Below are positions 51,816 to 61,295 of a DNA stretch of 64,000 nt, in pieces (position 1 is the stretch's first letter; the number at the start of each line of letters is the position of its first letter). The stretch spans positions 1 to 64,000 of the forward strand of contig NZ_JAQQKW010000001.1 of assembly GCF_028550395.1 (NCBI RefSeq), in the 5' to 3' direction. The notes under the pieces were generated by a model. That model was not told where the DNA came from. It saw nothing but the letters and a program-made list of their open reading frames with translations, and did no database searches. The translations under genes were made by a program, and so were the position numbers. Origin of the DNA: Asticcacaulis currens (GTDB lineage: Bacteria; Pseudomonadota; Alphaproteobacteria; Caulobacterales; Caulobacteraceae).

Positions 51816-52325
51816 TTAATCCAGAAAAAAGACATCTTCCTGCGGCGGCGGCAAATCGAGCCCGGCCAGTCGACGCCAGGCCTTCCATACCCCCACAGGC
51901 ACCCTGTTCGGACGCTCGCCATTAGGATCGAGTTTGTGCGCGAAGGTAAAACGTAACCCCATCTTGTGCGGCTGGGTCCATGCGGGGGATCCAAACTTCA
52001 CCATCTGGCCGGGCACATCGAGGAGCCAGAGATCTCCGGGGGAATGGGGCATATCTTTGACCAGAACCTGCGCCCCTGAAGCACTTTGGTTGACGATTTC
52101 GCAGGGCACTTCCGTGCCACTCGGTAGCAAAAGAAGCGTGCCCGTCGACTTACAGTCAAATCGCGGCTCGGAACGACGGTTCGTGAACTGCTGGTACGGC
52201 TGGATCACTTCCACCCCCGCCTGCGGGGAAGTCACGGTAGGCGAAGACGGGCGTCCGCTTGGACCGGGCATATCGTTCGGCGTCCTTAGGGGTGAAGCGC
52301 TGGTGTGAAGGTAATGCACAGGCAT
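51816..52325 (-). CDS. PilZ-domain protein (putative c-di-GMP receptor)
   Basis: A 169-aa protein with a flexible Pro/Ser-rich N-terminus (about 1-46) and a PilZ domain (about 48-140). The c-di-GMP-binding signatures RRSEPR (residues 50-55) and NQSASGAQV, the variant of D/NxSxxG, are present, with KMGLRF near 121. It probably senses cyclic di-GMP and may influence motility or surface attachment. ATG at 52325; an internal ATG at residue 19 is an alternative. Monocistronic with its own terminator. Confidence 0.88.
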   Translation of the reverse strand: MPVHYLHTSASPLRTPNDMPGPSGRPSSPTVTSPQAGVEVIQPYQQFTNRRSEPRFDCKSTGTLLLLPSGTEVPCEIVNQSASGAQVLVKDMPHSPGDLWLLDVPGQMVKFGSPAWTQPHKMGLRFTFAHKLDPNGERPNRVPVGVWKAWRRLAGLDLPPPQEDVFFLD

Positions 52326-52815
52326 TTATAAAAGGTTCTTTTTGCGAATGCGCTCAGACGCACGTGCGCAAGCGCACGGGTCAGGCTGCGGTTTAAAGAA
52401 AAGCACACTAATTCGAAAACGCTTGGAATCGGCCCTTTAGAGCCGGGTACTGAACGCCGTTAGGCAACGCACCAAATCGTGCGCGAACTATGACGGTCTT
52501 CGGTGAAGACTTCCTTTACGGGGTTGACTTTTCCACCGCTGCATCGCATATGCCGTTTTGCTGCGGCGCAATGCTGCACCTGACTGGCCGCGTGAGGTCG
52601 GGCGACTACCCAGTCCCGACAAGCCAGTTTTAACGGATGACAGATGCGCGAACGCCGTTTGCGCTTGATAATCTTTAAAAATGAACCCGAGAGCTAAGAC
52701 ACGCGCTGGCCTCATCCTAAACCGCCCGCCACGCCAAAGAGCGCGTACGGGCCGAAGGATGGTGTGCGCCGGTCTTTTCCGGGTGTACGCGCATCCCAAT
52801 TGAAAGCGCAGTGTC
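52326..52815. other. Intergenic region upstream of the DEAD-box helicase gene
   Basis: A 490-bp gap between divergent genes. It has a near-palindrome CGTGCGC-AA-GCGCACG (52363-52378) close to the PilZ gene and no recognisable gene. A long leader for the helicase mRNA, as in cold-shock helicases, is possible but not shown. Confidence 0.4.
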
Positions 52816-54603
52816 TTGACGACCTTTAAAGATCTCGGCCTCTCGGCCAGCCTCCTCGCCACGCTGGAAAAAGAGGGTTATCACACCCCTACCCCTATCC
52901 AGTCGCAGGCCATACCGATCCTTTTGGATAAGCACGACCTTCTGGGTATCGCCCAGACCGGAACGGGCAAGACGGCAGCGTTCGCCCTGCCGATCCTCCA
53001 CCACATCCTCAGCAATCGCATCATCCCGGCGCCGCGTTCGTGCCGCGTTCTGGTCTTGTCGCCGACGCGCGAACTCGCGACCCAGATCGCTGATAGCTTC
53101 AAGACCTATTCCAAGGGTCTGGGCCTTCAGATCGCCACCATCTTCGGCGGCGTGAAATACGGCCCGCAATATAAGGCGCTCCAGGGCGGCATCGACATCC
53201 TCGTTGCGACGCCGGGCCGCCTGATCGACCATATCGAACAGAAGACCATTGACCTGAAGGCCGTGGAACACCTCGTCCTCGACGAAGCCGACCAGATGCT
53301 CGACATGGGCTTTATCAAGCCGATCCGTCAGGTTGCCTCGCGCCTGCCGGCCCAGCGTCAAAATCTGTTCTTCTCGGCTACCATGCCGAAGGAAATCGCG
53401 GGTCTGGCCAACGAACTGCTGACCAATCCGAAGAAGGTTGAGATCACCCCGGAAGCCACGACGGCCGAACGCGTCACCCAACAGGTCATCTTCATCGAGC
53501 AGCAGCGCAAGCGTGCCCTGTTGTCGGAGCTTTATGCCGACGAGAAGCTCGCCCGCACCTTGATCTTTACGCGCACCAAGCGTGGCGCCGACCGCGTGGC
53601 GGCCTATCTTCAGGCCGGCGGCGTCGAAGCTGCGGCCATTCACGGCGATAAAAATCAGTCTCAGCGCGAGCGCGCGCTTCAGGCCTTCAAGGCCGGGCGA
53701 GTCCGTGCCCTTGTTGCGACTGACATTGCCGCGCGCGGTATTGACGTCGATAACGTCACCCACGTCATCAACTATGAGCTGCCGTTTGTCTCTGAAGCCT
53801 ATGTGCACCGCATCGGCCGTACCGCGCGCGCGGGCAAGGAAGGTCACTCGATCACCCTTGTTGCCGATGATGAGCGCAAGCTTCTGAAAGATATTGAGCG
53901 CATCACGCGCCAGCGCATCCCGTCGTGGGATCGCCGAAAGGACCAGGCGCTGAAACTTCTCGATGAAGCGATCCTCGCCTCGGGGCAGACCGAAAAGCCG
54001 AAGACGCCGGATCGCGTGGTTGAAAAGACCGCGCGTCACCTCGACCCGGACGCCGAGCGCGTGCATAAGCGTTCGCGTAACCGTCCCAATCGCGACGAGC
54101 GCCGCGGCAATGGCCGCGATGGCGACAACAGCCGCGGTGAGCGCACCTTTGGCAAGAAGGACGCTTTCGGTAACCGCGCCGAGCGCCAGGCTCGCAATGA
54201 GCGTCCGGAACGCACCGAGCGTTACGACCCGCTGGCCGCCGAACGCGCGCCGACCCGGGCCGCCCGCGATTTCCCCGTCGAAAAGACGTTCGCTGAGAAG
54301 CCGCGCGGCGAAAAGCCCCGCTTCGACAAGCCAAAGGGCGAGCGTCCGTTCAAGAAGCGTGATGATGCCCGTGGTGAAACCCGCGCTTTCGAAGACCGTC
54401 CGGCGCGCCCGGCAGCGGAACGCGGCAATGAACGCCCCACCGGTGAACGCCGCGTCGACGAGCGCAAGAAGAAGCCGTTTGGTAAGTCAGCCAGTGGCAA
54501 GCTCGGTGGTCGCAAGACCAACACAAAGCCGCGCGCCCACCACAATGAGCCGGTCAATCGTTCCGAAGGCGCACAGCTGAAGCGTCGCTCACGTAACGGC
54601 TGA
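52816..54603 (+). CDS. rhlE: DEAD-box ATP-dependent RNA helicase (RhlE-type)
   Basis: Unwinds RNA, assisting ribosome assembly, mRNA decay or cold growth. All core motifs are visible: Q motif (TPTPIQSQAI), Walker A AQTGTGKT, PTRELA, TPGRL, DEAD in VLDEADQMLDMGF, SAT, RGIDV and HRIGRTARAG (residues 1-375). The C-terminal about 215 residues are a basic, low-complexity tail rich in R, E, K, G and P, probably an RNA-binding or condensate-forming region. Start is TTG 52816, matching the family start MTTFKDLGLS, with only a weak ribosome binding site. Total 595 aa. Confidence 0.94.
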   Translation: MTTFKDLGLSASLLATLEKEGYHTPTPIQSQAIPILLDKHDLLGIAQTGTGKTAAFALPILHHILSNRIIPAPRSCRVLVLSPTRELATQIADSFKTYSKGLGLQIATIFGGVKYGPQYKALQGGIDILVATPGRLIDHIEQKTIDLKAVEHLVLDEADQMLDMGFIKPIRQVASRLPAQRQNLFFSATMPKEIAGLANELLTNPKKVEITPEATTAERVTQQVIFIEQQRKRALLSELYADEKLARTLIFTRTKRGADRVAAYLQAGGVEAAAIHGDKNQSQRERALQAFKAGRVRALVATDIAARGIDVDNVTHVINYELPFVSEAYVHRIGRTARAGKEGHSITLVADDERKLLKDIERITRQRIPSWDRRKDQALKLLDEAILASGQTEKPKTPDRVVEKTARHLDPDAERVHKRSRNRPNRDERRGNGRDGDNSRGERTFGKKDAFGNRAERQARNERPERTERYDPLAAERAPTRAARDFPVEKTFAEKPRGEKPRFDKPKGERPFKKRDDARGETRAFEDRPARPAAERGNERPTGERRVDERKKKPFGKSASGKLGGRKTNTKPRAHHNEPVNRSEGAQLKRRSRNG

Positions 54604-54686
54604 TAGGGTTGGGGTCGATGCACGCGTCGCACCTGACACTTTATCATTGTTAAGGCGGCGCATTTCCGCTTTAAATCGACTTCATG

Positions 54687-54715
54687 GTACCCCCTGAAAC
54701 ATTTTCAGGGGGTAC
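54687..54715. promoter_or_regulatory. Perfect 13-bp hairpin before the M1 peptidase gene
   Basis: GTACCCCCTGAAA and TTTCAGGGGGTAC are perfect 13-bp arms around a 3-nt loop, 84 bp after the helicase stop and 19 bp before the peptidase ATG. No U-tract follows, so it may be a weak terminator for the helicase gene or a translational control hairpin beside the ribosome binding site (GGAG at 54724-54727). Confidence 0.6.
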
Positions 54716-54734
54716 TGTCATATGGAGTTGGGAC

Positions 54735-56666
54735 ATGCGGACTAAGGGTTTTGCGCCGGATCGGCGCACGACGATCGGCCTGATGGCGGCCTTGATGGGC
54801 ACGACCTTTCTGACGGGGTGCGAGCCGAAGGTAGAGGCGGCATCTGAGGATTCAGCCCCCCTCGCCCTTGTCAGAAGCGCTAAGGATGTCCACTCCTACG
54901 CCGAACCCAATGTGGCGCGCGTTCGCCACGTCGATCTCGACCTCACGGCCGATTTCCGCGCTAAGGTTCTTAAAGGCACCGCGGCATTGACGCTTGAAAC
55001 CGCACCAACAGCCAAACAGGTCATACTGGATGTCAAGGCCCTCGATATTGAGGGCGTCACAGATGCTTCGGGAGAACCTCTTAAATATTCGCTCGGCGCG
55101 GCCAACCCCATCCTAGGCGCGCCACTAACCATCGAACTGCCGCAAGGCGCGCAGAAGGTGGTGGTGAAGTATAAGACGACTGCGAACACACAGGCCCTGC
55201 AGTGGCTCGATCCATCGCAAACGGAGGGCAAGAAGTACCCCTTCCTCCTGTCTCAGGGGCAATCCATCCTGACGCGCACGTGGATTCCGACGCAGGATTC
55301 CCCGATGGTACGCCAGACCTATAACGCGATCATTCGTGTGCCTAGCCCACTTAAAGCCGTTATGAGTGCTGAAATGCTGACGCCGGATGGCGAGGCCGTA
55401 CCCGGTAACGCCAGCCTGCGTGCTTTCCGCTTTAAGATGGAGCAGGCCATTGCGCCTTATCTGATTGCGTTGGCGATCGGCGATATCGGATTTCGGCCGA
55501 CCGGCGATCGCACGGGCGTTTACGCTGAGAAGGCGACCGTTGCGCGCGCGGCGAGCGAGCTTGAGGATCTGGAAAAGTTTGTCGCCGCTGCCGAGAAGCT
55601 CTACGGCCCCTATCGCTGGGGTCGCTATGATGTTCTGGTGCTTCCGCCATCCTTCCCCTTCGGCGGCATGGAAAATCCGCGCCTGACTTTTGCCACCCCG
55701 ACCATTCTGGCCGGTGACAAATCGCTGGTATCACTGATTGCCCATGAACTGGCGCATTCCTGGTCTGGCAACCTCGTCACCAATGCCACCTGGGATGACT
55801 TCTGGCTCAATGAAGGTTTTACGGTTTATTTTGAGAGCCGCATCATGGAGGAGATGTACGGCAAGGACCGCGCGCTCATGCTGCAAAGTCTCGGCTATTC
55901 GAGCCTTCAGGCGGAACTCGCGCGCATAAAGGAGCCCGGGCTCACCCAACTGCATACCGACCTTAAGGGACGCGATCCCGATGACGGGTTCTCGGAAATC
56001 CCCTATGAGAAGGGGGCCGCCCTTTTAACCTTACTTGAGCAGACCTATGGTCGCAAAAAGTTTGATGCCTGGCTTAAAGGCTACTTCACACGCTATGCCT
56101 TTAAGAGCATGACGACAGCCGGCTTTGTCGAAGACCTTCGTGAGACCCTCTTGAAAGGTGATCCGGGGGCAGAAGATCGTCTGAAGCTAAACGAATGGCT
56201 CTATAAGCCCGGCCTGCCTTCCAATGCTATCAAACCGCAATCGGAGGCCTTTGCTAAGGTCGAGGCGCAGGTGGACGCCTTCACCAAGGGGACTGCGGCC
56301 AAGTCACTGATGACGGAAGGCTGGGTAACGCAGCAATGGCAGCATTTCCTCGAATCCCTGCCACAGACGCTTACGACGGAGCAGATGAAGGACCTTGACG
56401 CGGCCTTCAGCTTTACGACCTCGCACAATGCGGAGATATTGTTTGCCTGGCTGAAACTGGCAATTGATCATCGTTATGAACCAGCCCTGCCCGCCCTTGA
56501 GGCCTTCCTGACCGCACAGGGCCGACGCAAATTCATAAGCCCGCTCTATACGGCGCTGATGGCCCAAAAGGGCTGGGGTGTTGATATGGCCAAGCGTGTT
56601 TATGCTAAGGCTCGCCCGCTCTATCACTCGGTGACGCGCGCGACCGTAGATGAGATTGTGAAGTAG
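54735..56666 (+). CDS. M1-family zinc aminopeptidase, lipoprotein
   Basis: A 643-aa peptidase that removes N-terminal residues from peptides. The signal sequence ends in the lipobox LTGC, so the enzyme is probably lipid-anchored in the periplasm. The exopeptidase motif GGMEN and the zinc motif HELAH (337-341) with the third ligand E360 (WLNEGF) follow the HEXXH-x18-E pattern of M1, LTA4-hydrolase-like. A helical C-terminal domain (about 475-643) completes it. ATG 54735 has GGAGTTGGGAC upstream; the in-frame start at 54684 falls within the hairpin region. Confidence 0.92.
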   Translation: MRTKGFAPDRRTTIGLMAALMGTTFLTGCEPKVEAASEDSAPLALVRSAKDVHSYAEPNVARVRHVDLDLTADFRAKVLKGTAALTLETAPTAKQVILDVKALDIEGVTDASGEPLKYSLGAANPILGAPLTIELPQGAQKVVVKYKTTANTQALQWLDPSQTEGKKYPFLLSQGQSILTRTWIPTQDSPMVRQTYNAIIRVPSPLKAVMSAEMLTPDGEAVPGNASLRAFRFKMEQAIAPYLIALAIGDIGFRPTGDRTGVYAEKATVARAASELEDLEKFVAAAEKLYGPYRWGRYDVLVLPPSFPFGGMENPRLTFATPTILAGDKSLVSLIAHELAHSWSGNLVTNATWDDFWLNEGFTVYFESRIMEEMYGKDRALMLQSLGYSSLQAELARIKEPGLTQLHTDLKGRDPDDGFSEIPYEKGAALLTLLEQTYGRKKFDAWLKGYFTRYAFKSMTTAGFVEDLRETLLKGDPGAEDRLKLNEWLYKPGLPSNAIKPQSEAFAKVEAQVDAFTKGTAAKSLMTEGWVTQQWQHFLESLPQTLTTEQMKDLDAAFSFTTSHNAEILFAWLKLAIDHRYEPALPALEAFLTAQGRRKFISPLYTALMAQKGWGVDMAKRVYAKARPLYHSVTRATVDEIVK

Positions 56667-56693
56667 AACCCTCCTTAAGGTTTTTCCTCTAAA

Positions 56694-56723
56694 GTGTACG
56701 GAGATTTGTTTATTTCCGTACAC
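56694..56723. promoter_or_regulatory. 9-bp inverted repeat just upstream of a response regulator
   Basis: GTGTACGGA (56694-56702) and TCCGTACAC (56715-56723) are perfect arms with a 12-bp spacer, ending 5 bp before the ATG at 56729 where a ribosome binding site is expected. A repressor operator or an mRNA hairpin that hides translation initiation are both possible; it could also serve as terminator for the peptidase gene. Confidence 0.5.
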
Positions 56724-56728
56724 GTACC

Positions 56729-57136
56729 ATGTCGTTACCCGAAGCTCGTACCGTCCTGATTGTTGATGACCACGAGGTCAATCGCCGGCTGGCCTCTCTG
56801 TTCCTGCAACCGCTCGGCTGGCGGGCGGTAATGGCTGCCAATGGCAATCAGGCGCTGGAGATCGCGGCGATCCAGAGGGTCGATCTGATCCTCATGGACA
56901 TGATTATGCCCGGCCTCAACGGACTTGAGACAACGGCGGCCTTGCGTCAGGCAGATGGCCCCAATCGTGACACGCCGGTTATCGCGGTAACCGGCACCGA
57001 AGACAACCTTAGAGAATGGGCAGCGCTTGGGGTGACCCAGCGCGTGCTGAAGCCCGTCGATCCTGATCGCCTGATCGAGGCCGTGGCTGAAGCCACCCGA
57101 AGAAACCCCGGATCGTCGTGGCGTATCAGCGCCTGA
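56729..57136 (+). CDS. Single-domain (CheY-like) response regulator
   Basis: A 135-aa receiver domain without output domain. Acidic pocket D13/D14 (VDDHEVNRR), phospho-acceptor D57 (LMDMIMPGLNG), T88 (AVTGT) and K108 (VLKPV) are all present. It probably relays phosphate within a phosphorelay or binds a target protein. No histidine kinase is adjacent. The gene converges on kdgK, their 3' ends overlapping by 11 bp. Confidence 0.92.
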   Translation: MSLPEARTVLIVDDHEVNRRLASLFLQPLGWRAVMAANGNQALEIAAIQRVDLILMDMIMPGLNGLETTAALRQADGPNRDTPVIAVTGTEDNLREWAALGVTQRVLKPVDPDRLIEAVAEATRRNPGSSWRISA

Positions 57137-58145
57137 CGTCGAACCCGTCATTGCTGAGGAAGGCGTCAAGCTCCGCGACGGTGGCCAGCGCAAAATCCCC
57201 CGGCATGGCGTGCTTGAGGCAGCCCCCGGCAATACCGTAATTCAGGGCGTCCTGGTCGCTCCTGCCGCTCAGAATGCCGTGCAGCACACCGGCGGCGAAG
57301 GCATCACCGCCGCCGATGCGGTCGATGATGCGCGCAATGTCATAGGTCTCGGTCTCCAGGGTTTCCTTTGGCGTGTACATCAGACCGGCCAGACGATTGT
57401 GATCGACATTAATCTGTTCACGTCGCGTACAGATAAGACGCTTCAGGTCGGGGAAGGCGCTGAAGGCGTGGTCAGCAGCGGCGCGGCTGCGTACGTGGCT
57501 GCCCGCCTCACCGGCAAAGGTCGTCTTAAAGACCAGTTCGATATCGCGATAGCCACCGAAGATGAGGTCGGCCTGCGCCATCAGCTGCGGGATAAGGCTG
57601 GGCGCATCGCCGCCCCAGGCCTCCCAGAGTTTTGGGCGATAATTGCAGTCAAACGATACCTTGATACCGAGCGTGCGCGCCACCTGCATGGCCTTCAACG
57701 CGCCCTGAAAGGCATTATGGCCCAGCGCCGCCGTGACGCCTGAGACATGCAGCCACTGCGAGCCCTCCAGCAACTGCGCCCAGTCAAACGCCGAGAAATC
57801 TGCGGTGGCGAAGGCCGAGCCCGCGCGGTCATATAGGATGTCTGAGGGGCGATGAATGCCGCCGGTCGTGAGGAAATAGAGGCCCATGCGCCCCGGGGCG
57901 GTCGTGACGCGCGTGGCATCAACGCCGAAATAGCGAAGCTGGCCTGCTGCGGCGTGTCCCAGATCGTTATCCGGCACCACGCTGATCATGCGCGTCGAAT
58001 GACCAAGGCGGGCAAGCCCAACCGCCACATTAGCTTCCGCCCCCCCCACATAGGGGGTCAGTTCCGGCAGGGTAAAGAGCGGATCACGTCCGGCGGTGGA
58101 CAGGCGGATCAGCAGTTCCCCGAAACAGGTAAAGGCTTTGGTCAT
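57126..58145 (-). CDS. kdgK: 2-keto-3-deoxygluconate kinase
   Basis: A PfkB-family sugar kinase (339 aa) that phosphorylates 2-keto-3-deoxygluconate to KDPG, joining uronate catabolism to the Entner-Doudoroff aldolase. The N-terminal GGAEANVAVGLARLG (about 34-48) and the C-terminal GGGDAFAAGVLHG with the catalytic Asp are visible. Substrate assignment to KDG rests on overall similarity and on the neighbouring pectin genes. ATG 58145 has GGAAGA upstream; the longer frame to 58268 adds an unrelated leader. A terminator separates it from the TonB receptor. Confidence 0.88.
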   Translation of the reverse strand: MTKAFTCFGELLIRLSTAGRDPLFTLPELTPYVGGAEANVAVGLARLGHSTRMISVVPDNDLGHAAAGQLRYFGVDATRVTTAPGRMGLYFLTTGGIHRPSDILYDRAGSAFATADFSAFDWAQLLEGSQWLHVSGVTAALGHNAFQGALKAMQVARTLGIKVSFDCNYRPKLWEAWGGDAPSLIPQLMAQADLIFGGYRDIELVFKTTFAGEAGSHVRSRAAADHAFSAFPDLKRLICTRREQINVDHNRLAGLMYTPKETLETETYDIARIIDRIGGGDAFAAGVLHGILSGRSDQDALNYGIAGGCLKHAMPGDFALATVAELDAFLSNDGFDVRR

Positions 58146-58266
58146 GGCAGTCTTCCGTTGGCTTTTTCTGATTGTAGGGAAGGCTTTAGAGCCCATCCTG
58201 AAAACTGTGAAGCGGTTTTTAGCCCAATGCCCGCATTGGGTCCTGGGAGCCAGATACATGCGCTTC

Positions 58267-58295
58267 AAAAAAAGGGCGCCGGATAACCGGCGCCC
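58267..58295 (-). terminator. Intrinsic terminator of the TonB receptor gene
   Basis: GGGCGCCGG / CCGGCGCCC (58274-58295, loop ATAA) followed on the minus strand by seven T residues. Confidence 0.95.
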
Positions 58296-58346
58296 ACAGT
58301 GCGGAAGCTAAAGTTTACGCTCATTCGTACTGATTCAGTCGCCGTC

Positions 58347-61295
58347 TCAGTACTTATAACGGAAGCCCATATAGTACTGGCGTCCGGGGTGAGAATAGTC
58401 CTGAAGCAGGTTGCTGGCGGTGTTGCCCTGAGCTGTGTTGTAGGCAATGTATCGATCGTCGTACTCGTCGGTGAGGTTGATGCCTTCGAGCACCACCGTA
58501 AAGTTCTTGTTGATCTTGTAGGTGATCTGCGTGTCGATGTTCAGCGTCTCGTTCTTACCCACAAAGTCTGCGCCCGAGCCTGGATTGAGCTGGTTCAGAT
58601 AACCCGCTCTGTAGGCTGTAGCGACACGCCCGGACAGCTTGTCATCTTCATAATAAAGGGTGACGTTCCACGACTCCGGCGACAGCCCGAGAAGGTTCTC
58701 GCGACGGTAGGTCGTAGATGTCAGGCTTGAAGCGACGACGTAGTCGATCTTTGACTCAACATGCGTGTAGTTGAAGATACCGCCCGTGTGCTGGAGGAAG
58801 CCCGGGAGAAACTTGAACGGCAGTTGCACATTCAGCTCATACCCTGTGAGCTTGCCGCCCGGTGTGTTGATAGGCTGGGTGACGGTGTAGAGGGTTGACC
58901 CTGTCTGCCCTGTTCCATCGAGGAGGCTCAGATCAAAGCCCAACTCCTGGAAGGGGACCTGCTTGGTCAGCGTTTGGATAAAGTTTTTGATATCCTTCTG
59001 GAAGAGACCAAGGCTGATCAGCGTGTCTCGATCAGCGTACCATTCGAAGCTCAGGTCCTTCGTATTGGCGCGATAGGGATCAAGGTAGGGATTACCCGTA
59101 GTAAAGGTTTGCGAGGAGGTCGTGATGGAGCCTCCCGGCGACAGGCTAGCAAGCGTCGGGCGCGCCATGGCTTTGGAGGCGGCGGCGCGAATGAAGAAGT
59201 TCTCAAACGGCGACAGGCTCACATTGATCGACGGCAGCGTGTCAGAGTAGCTGCGCTCGATTTGCGTGTAAACCGAGCTCGTCCCTCGGCCGATATAACC
59301 GGCCACCCATTGCTTTGTGTCCGCCTTACGCACGCCGATGTTCCCACGGAATGGCATCGAACCGATAGCCGTTGAGAAATCAACCTGGACATAGGCCGTT
59401 GTGTCATCTTCTTTGGCCAGGCGGTTATTGGCCCGTGACGATGAGTTGGTGTTGTTAACCGTAAAGACCCCATACTGGTTCACGCACCGACAGTCGTAAT
59501 TGAAATCGCTGCGGAACTTGTCGAGGTTTGGTATCAGGTAGGTGTTGCCACCGACGCTGACGGTCTGGGCATAGCTGGCAAGGTTTGCCTGCACGGCATT
59601 GACGAGCCCGGTCGCTTGACCCGTTGTCGCATTGACGCGGTTGGCCGCTTCATCGCGCGTTTGAACGGCTGTTGTGTAACGACCATATTCAGTGCTGGTG
59701 AAGTCATAGTGCTTGCTCGACCCGCCAAACTTTACCGTAAAGATATCGTTCAGCTCATAGTTAAAGTCGATTTTGGTCGTATTGAACTTGTTTTCGACGC
59801 TTTGGGGACGGATGCGGATGAGAGAGGCATCGCCACGGCTACCCGTGGAGCCACCTTCGGCCGCAGTTGGGGTCGCCAGGGCGTTCGGCGCATAAGACCA
59901 GTAAGCGGCCTGATCGAGGTTAGCGCCATTTGAACTGCCGTAGTTGAAGACAGGTGCCTTCATATTGGTAAAGTCGTACGAATAGCCCTGAACATCATAG
60001 GCATCAAAGGTGAAGGTGGTTTGCTCAGGGTTGTCCTGAAGCGAATTTGACGCCCCCACCAACAGACGCATCTTGAGCTTGTCGGTGATGTTCTGATCCC
60101 AGGTCAGGTTCAGCTGGGAGAAGGTCGTCTTCAGTTCGTCAAAGCGATGTTCCGAGCGAATATCGACATTGTTAAACTTGGCCTTAACGAGCGTGCCTTC
60201 GTTATCTATGGTGTAGTCATAAACCTGCGTGCGCGGCAGGCCCGCACCCGAGCGGCTGAAAGAAATGGCTTCGACTTCCCACTCGTCGCGGTTAGCGGAA
60301 AATTCGGCCAAGAGACCGTCGAGCGTAATCAGGGTGCCTTCAAACGGGCGCATCTGGAAGGAGCCGGTGATCCCAAGGCGCTTCTGGTCGGTTTCAAGAC
60401 GCGCGTAACGCGGGATGCGCGGGTGAAGCGCGTTTGTGAGCTTAATGGCTTCGGGGTCAGTCAGAGTGCCAGACTGGGCAATCGAGGTGAAGCTCGTACC
60501 GCCGTTGGTCGAATATCCACCAAAGCGACCGGCGGTGCCGGGCGACGACGAGTTCTCCCAACGCGTGGTGTTAGGCCCTTCTTCGACGGCAAGACGCTCG
60601 CCGTAGGCAATCGACAAAAGCGCACCGAGCTTACCATCGGCCCAGCGATTTGAGATCAGGAAGGTGCCGCGAGGCGAGGTGTCCTTTGACAGGTCGTTGT
60701 AGCCGAGCTGGCCGGAGCCGGCCATGGTAAAGCCCTTATAATCAAACGGGCGGGCAGTGCGCAGATCAACAACGGCGCCAAGAGATCCCTCTTCGACTTC
60801 TGCGGAGATGGACTTACGGACGGTGAGCGAGTTGAAGAGCTCGGCGGCAAAGACGTTGAAGTCAAAGCCGCGACCCCGGTTAGCGCCGCCGGACACATCC
60901 TTACCGCCGGCAGTAGCCAGGGCTTCCAGGTCATTGAGACGCACGCGGGTAAATTCAGAGTTCAGACCCCGAACGGTGATCGAGCGCCCTTCCCCGCCGT
61001 CGCGGTCAATGGCCACGCCCGGAACGCGCTGTAGCGATTCTGCGAGGTTTAAGTCCGGAAACTGCGCGATATCGTCTGCCTTGATGACATCGACGATGTC
61101 GTTCGACTTCTTCTTTTCACTGATTGAAGTCTGAAGACTGTTGCGGAAACCCGTAACGACAACGGTATCCACCTCGTCCTGAGCGCTAGGCGCGGCTTCC
61201 TGCGCCATTGCACCCGTGGCCATAAGGGCCAGAGCGGAGACGCCATACCAGGTGATCGCAGACGCAGTTCGGCTGTTAATTGACTTTGTTTTCAT
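58347..61295 (-). CDS. TonB-dependent outer-membrane receptor (Caulobacter/Xanthomonas type)
   Basis: A 982-aa gated beta-barrel that imports large or scarce substrates using TonB energy. A signal peptide (1-31, cleavage after AMA before QEAAPS) and the TonB box region DTVVVTGFR (about 43-51) precede the plug domain (about 55-180, ESLQRVPGVAIDRDGGEGRS and ITVRGLNSEFTRV), and the barrel runs to the aromatic C-terminus GFRYKY. Next to GH28, GH105 and kdgK it most likely imports pectin oligosaccharides; the substrate is inferred. Operator-like palindromes lie 90-160 bp upstream. Confidence 0.94.
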   Translation of the reverse strand: MKTKSINSRTASAITWYGVSALALMATGAMAQEAAPSAQDEVDTVVVTGFRNSLQTSISEKKKSNDIVDVIKADDIAQFPDLNLAESLQRVPGVAIDRDGGEGRSITVRGLNSEFTRVRLNDLEALATAGGKDVSGGANRGRGFDFNVFAAELFNSLTVRKSISAEVEEGSLGAVVDLRTARPFDYKGFTMAGSGQLGYNDLSKDTSPRGTFLISNRWADGKLGALLSIAYGERLAVEEGPNTTRWENSSSPGTAGRFGGYSTNGGTSFTSIAQSGTLTDPEAIKLTNALHPRIPRYARLETDQKRLGITGSFQMRPFEGTLITLDGLLAEFSANRDEWEVEAISFSRSGAGLPRTQVYDYTIDNEGTLVKAKFNNVDIRSEHRFDELKTTFSQLNLTWDQNITDKLKMRLLVGASNSLQDNPEQTTFTFDAYDVQGYSYDFTNMKAPVFNYGSSNGANLDQAAYWSYAPNALATPTAAEGGSTGSRGDASLIRIRPQSVENKFNTTKIDFNYELNDIFTVKFGGSSKHYDFTSTEYGRYTTAVQTRDEAANRVNATTGQATGLVNAVQANLASYAQTVSVGGNTYLIPNLDKFRSDFNYDCRCVNQYGVFTVNNTNSSSRANNRLAKEDDTTAYVQVDFSTAIGSMPFRGNIGVRKADTKQWVAGYIGRGTSSVYTQIERSYSDTLPSINVSLSPFENFFIRAAASKAMARPTLASLSPGGSITTSSQTFTTGNPYLDPYRANTKDLSFEWYADRDTLISLGLFQKDIKNFIQTLTKQVPFQELGFDLSLLDGTGQTGSTLYTVTQPINTPGGKLTGYELNVQLPFKFLPGFLQHTGGIFNYTHVESKIDYVVASSLTSTTYRRENLLGLSPESWNVTLYYEDDKLSGRVATAYRAGYLNQLNPGSGADFVGKNETLNIDTQITYKINKNFTVVLEGINLTDEYDDRYIAYNTAQGNTASNLLQDYSHPGRQYYMGFRYKY

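Noticed and set aside
52717-54066. 449-codon open frame on the minus strand
   Set aside because: It is opposite the DEAD-box helicase core and has no recognisable domain.
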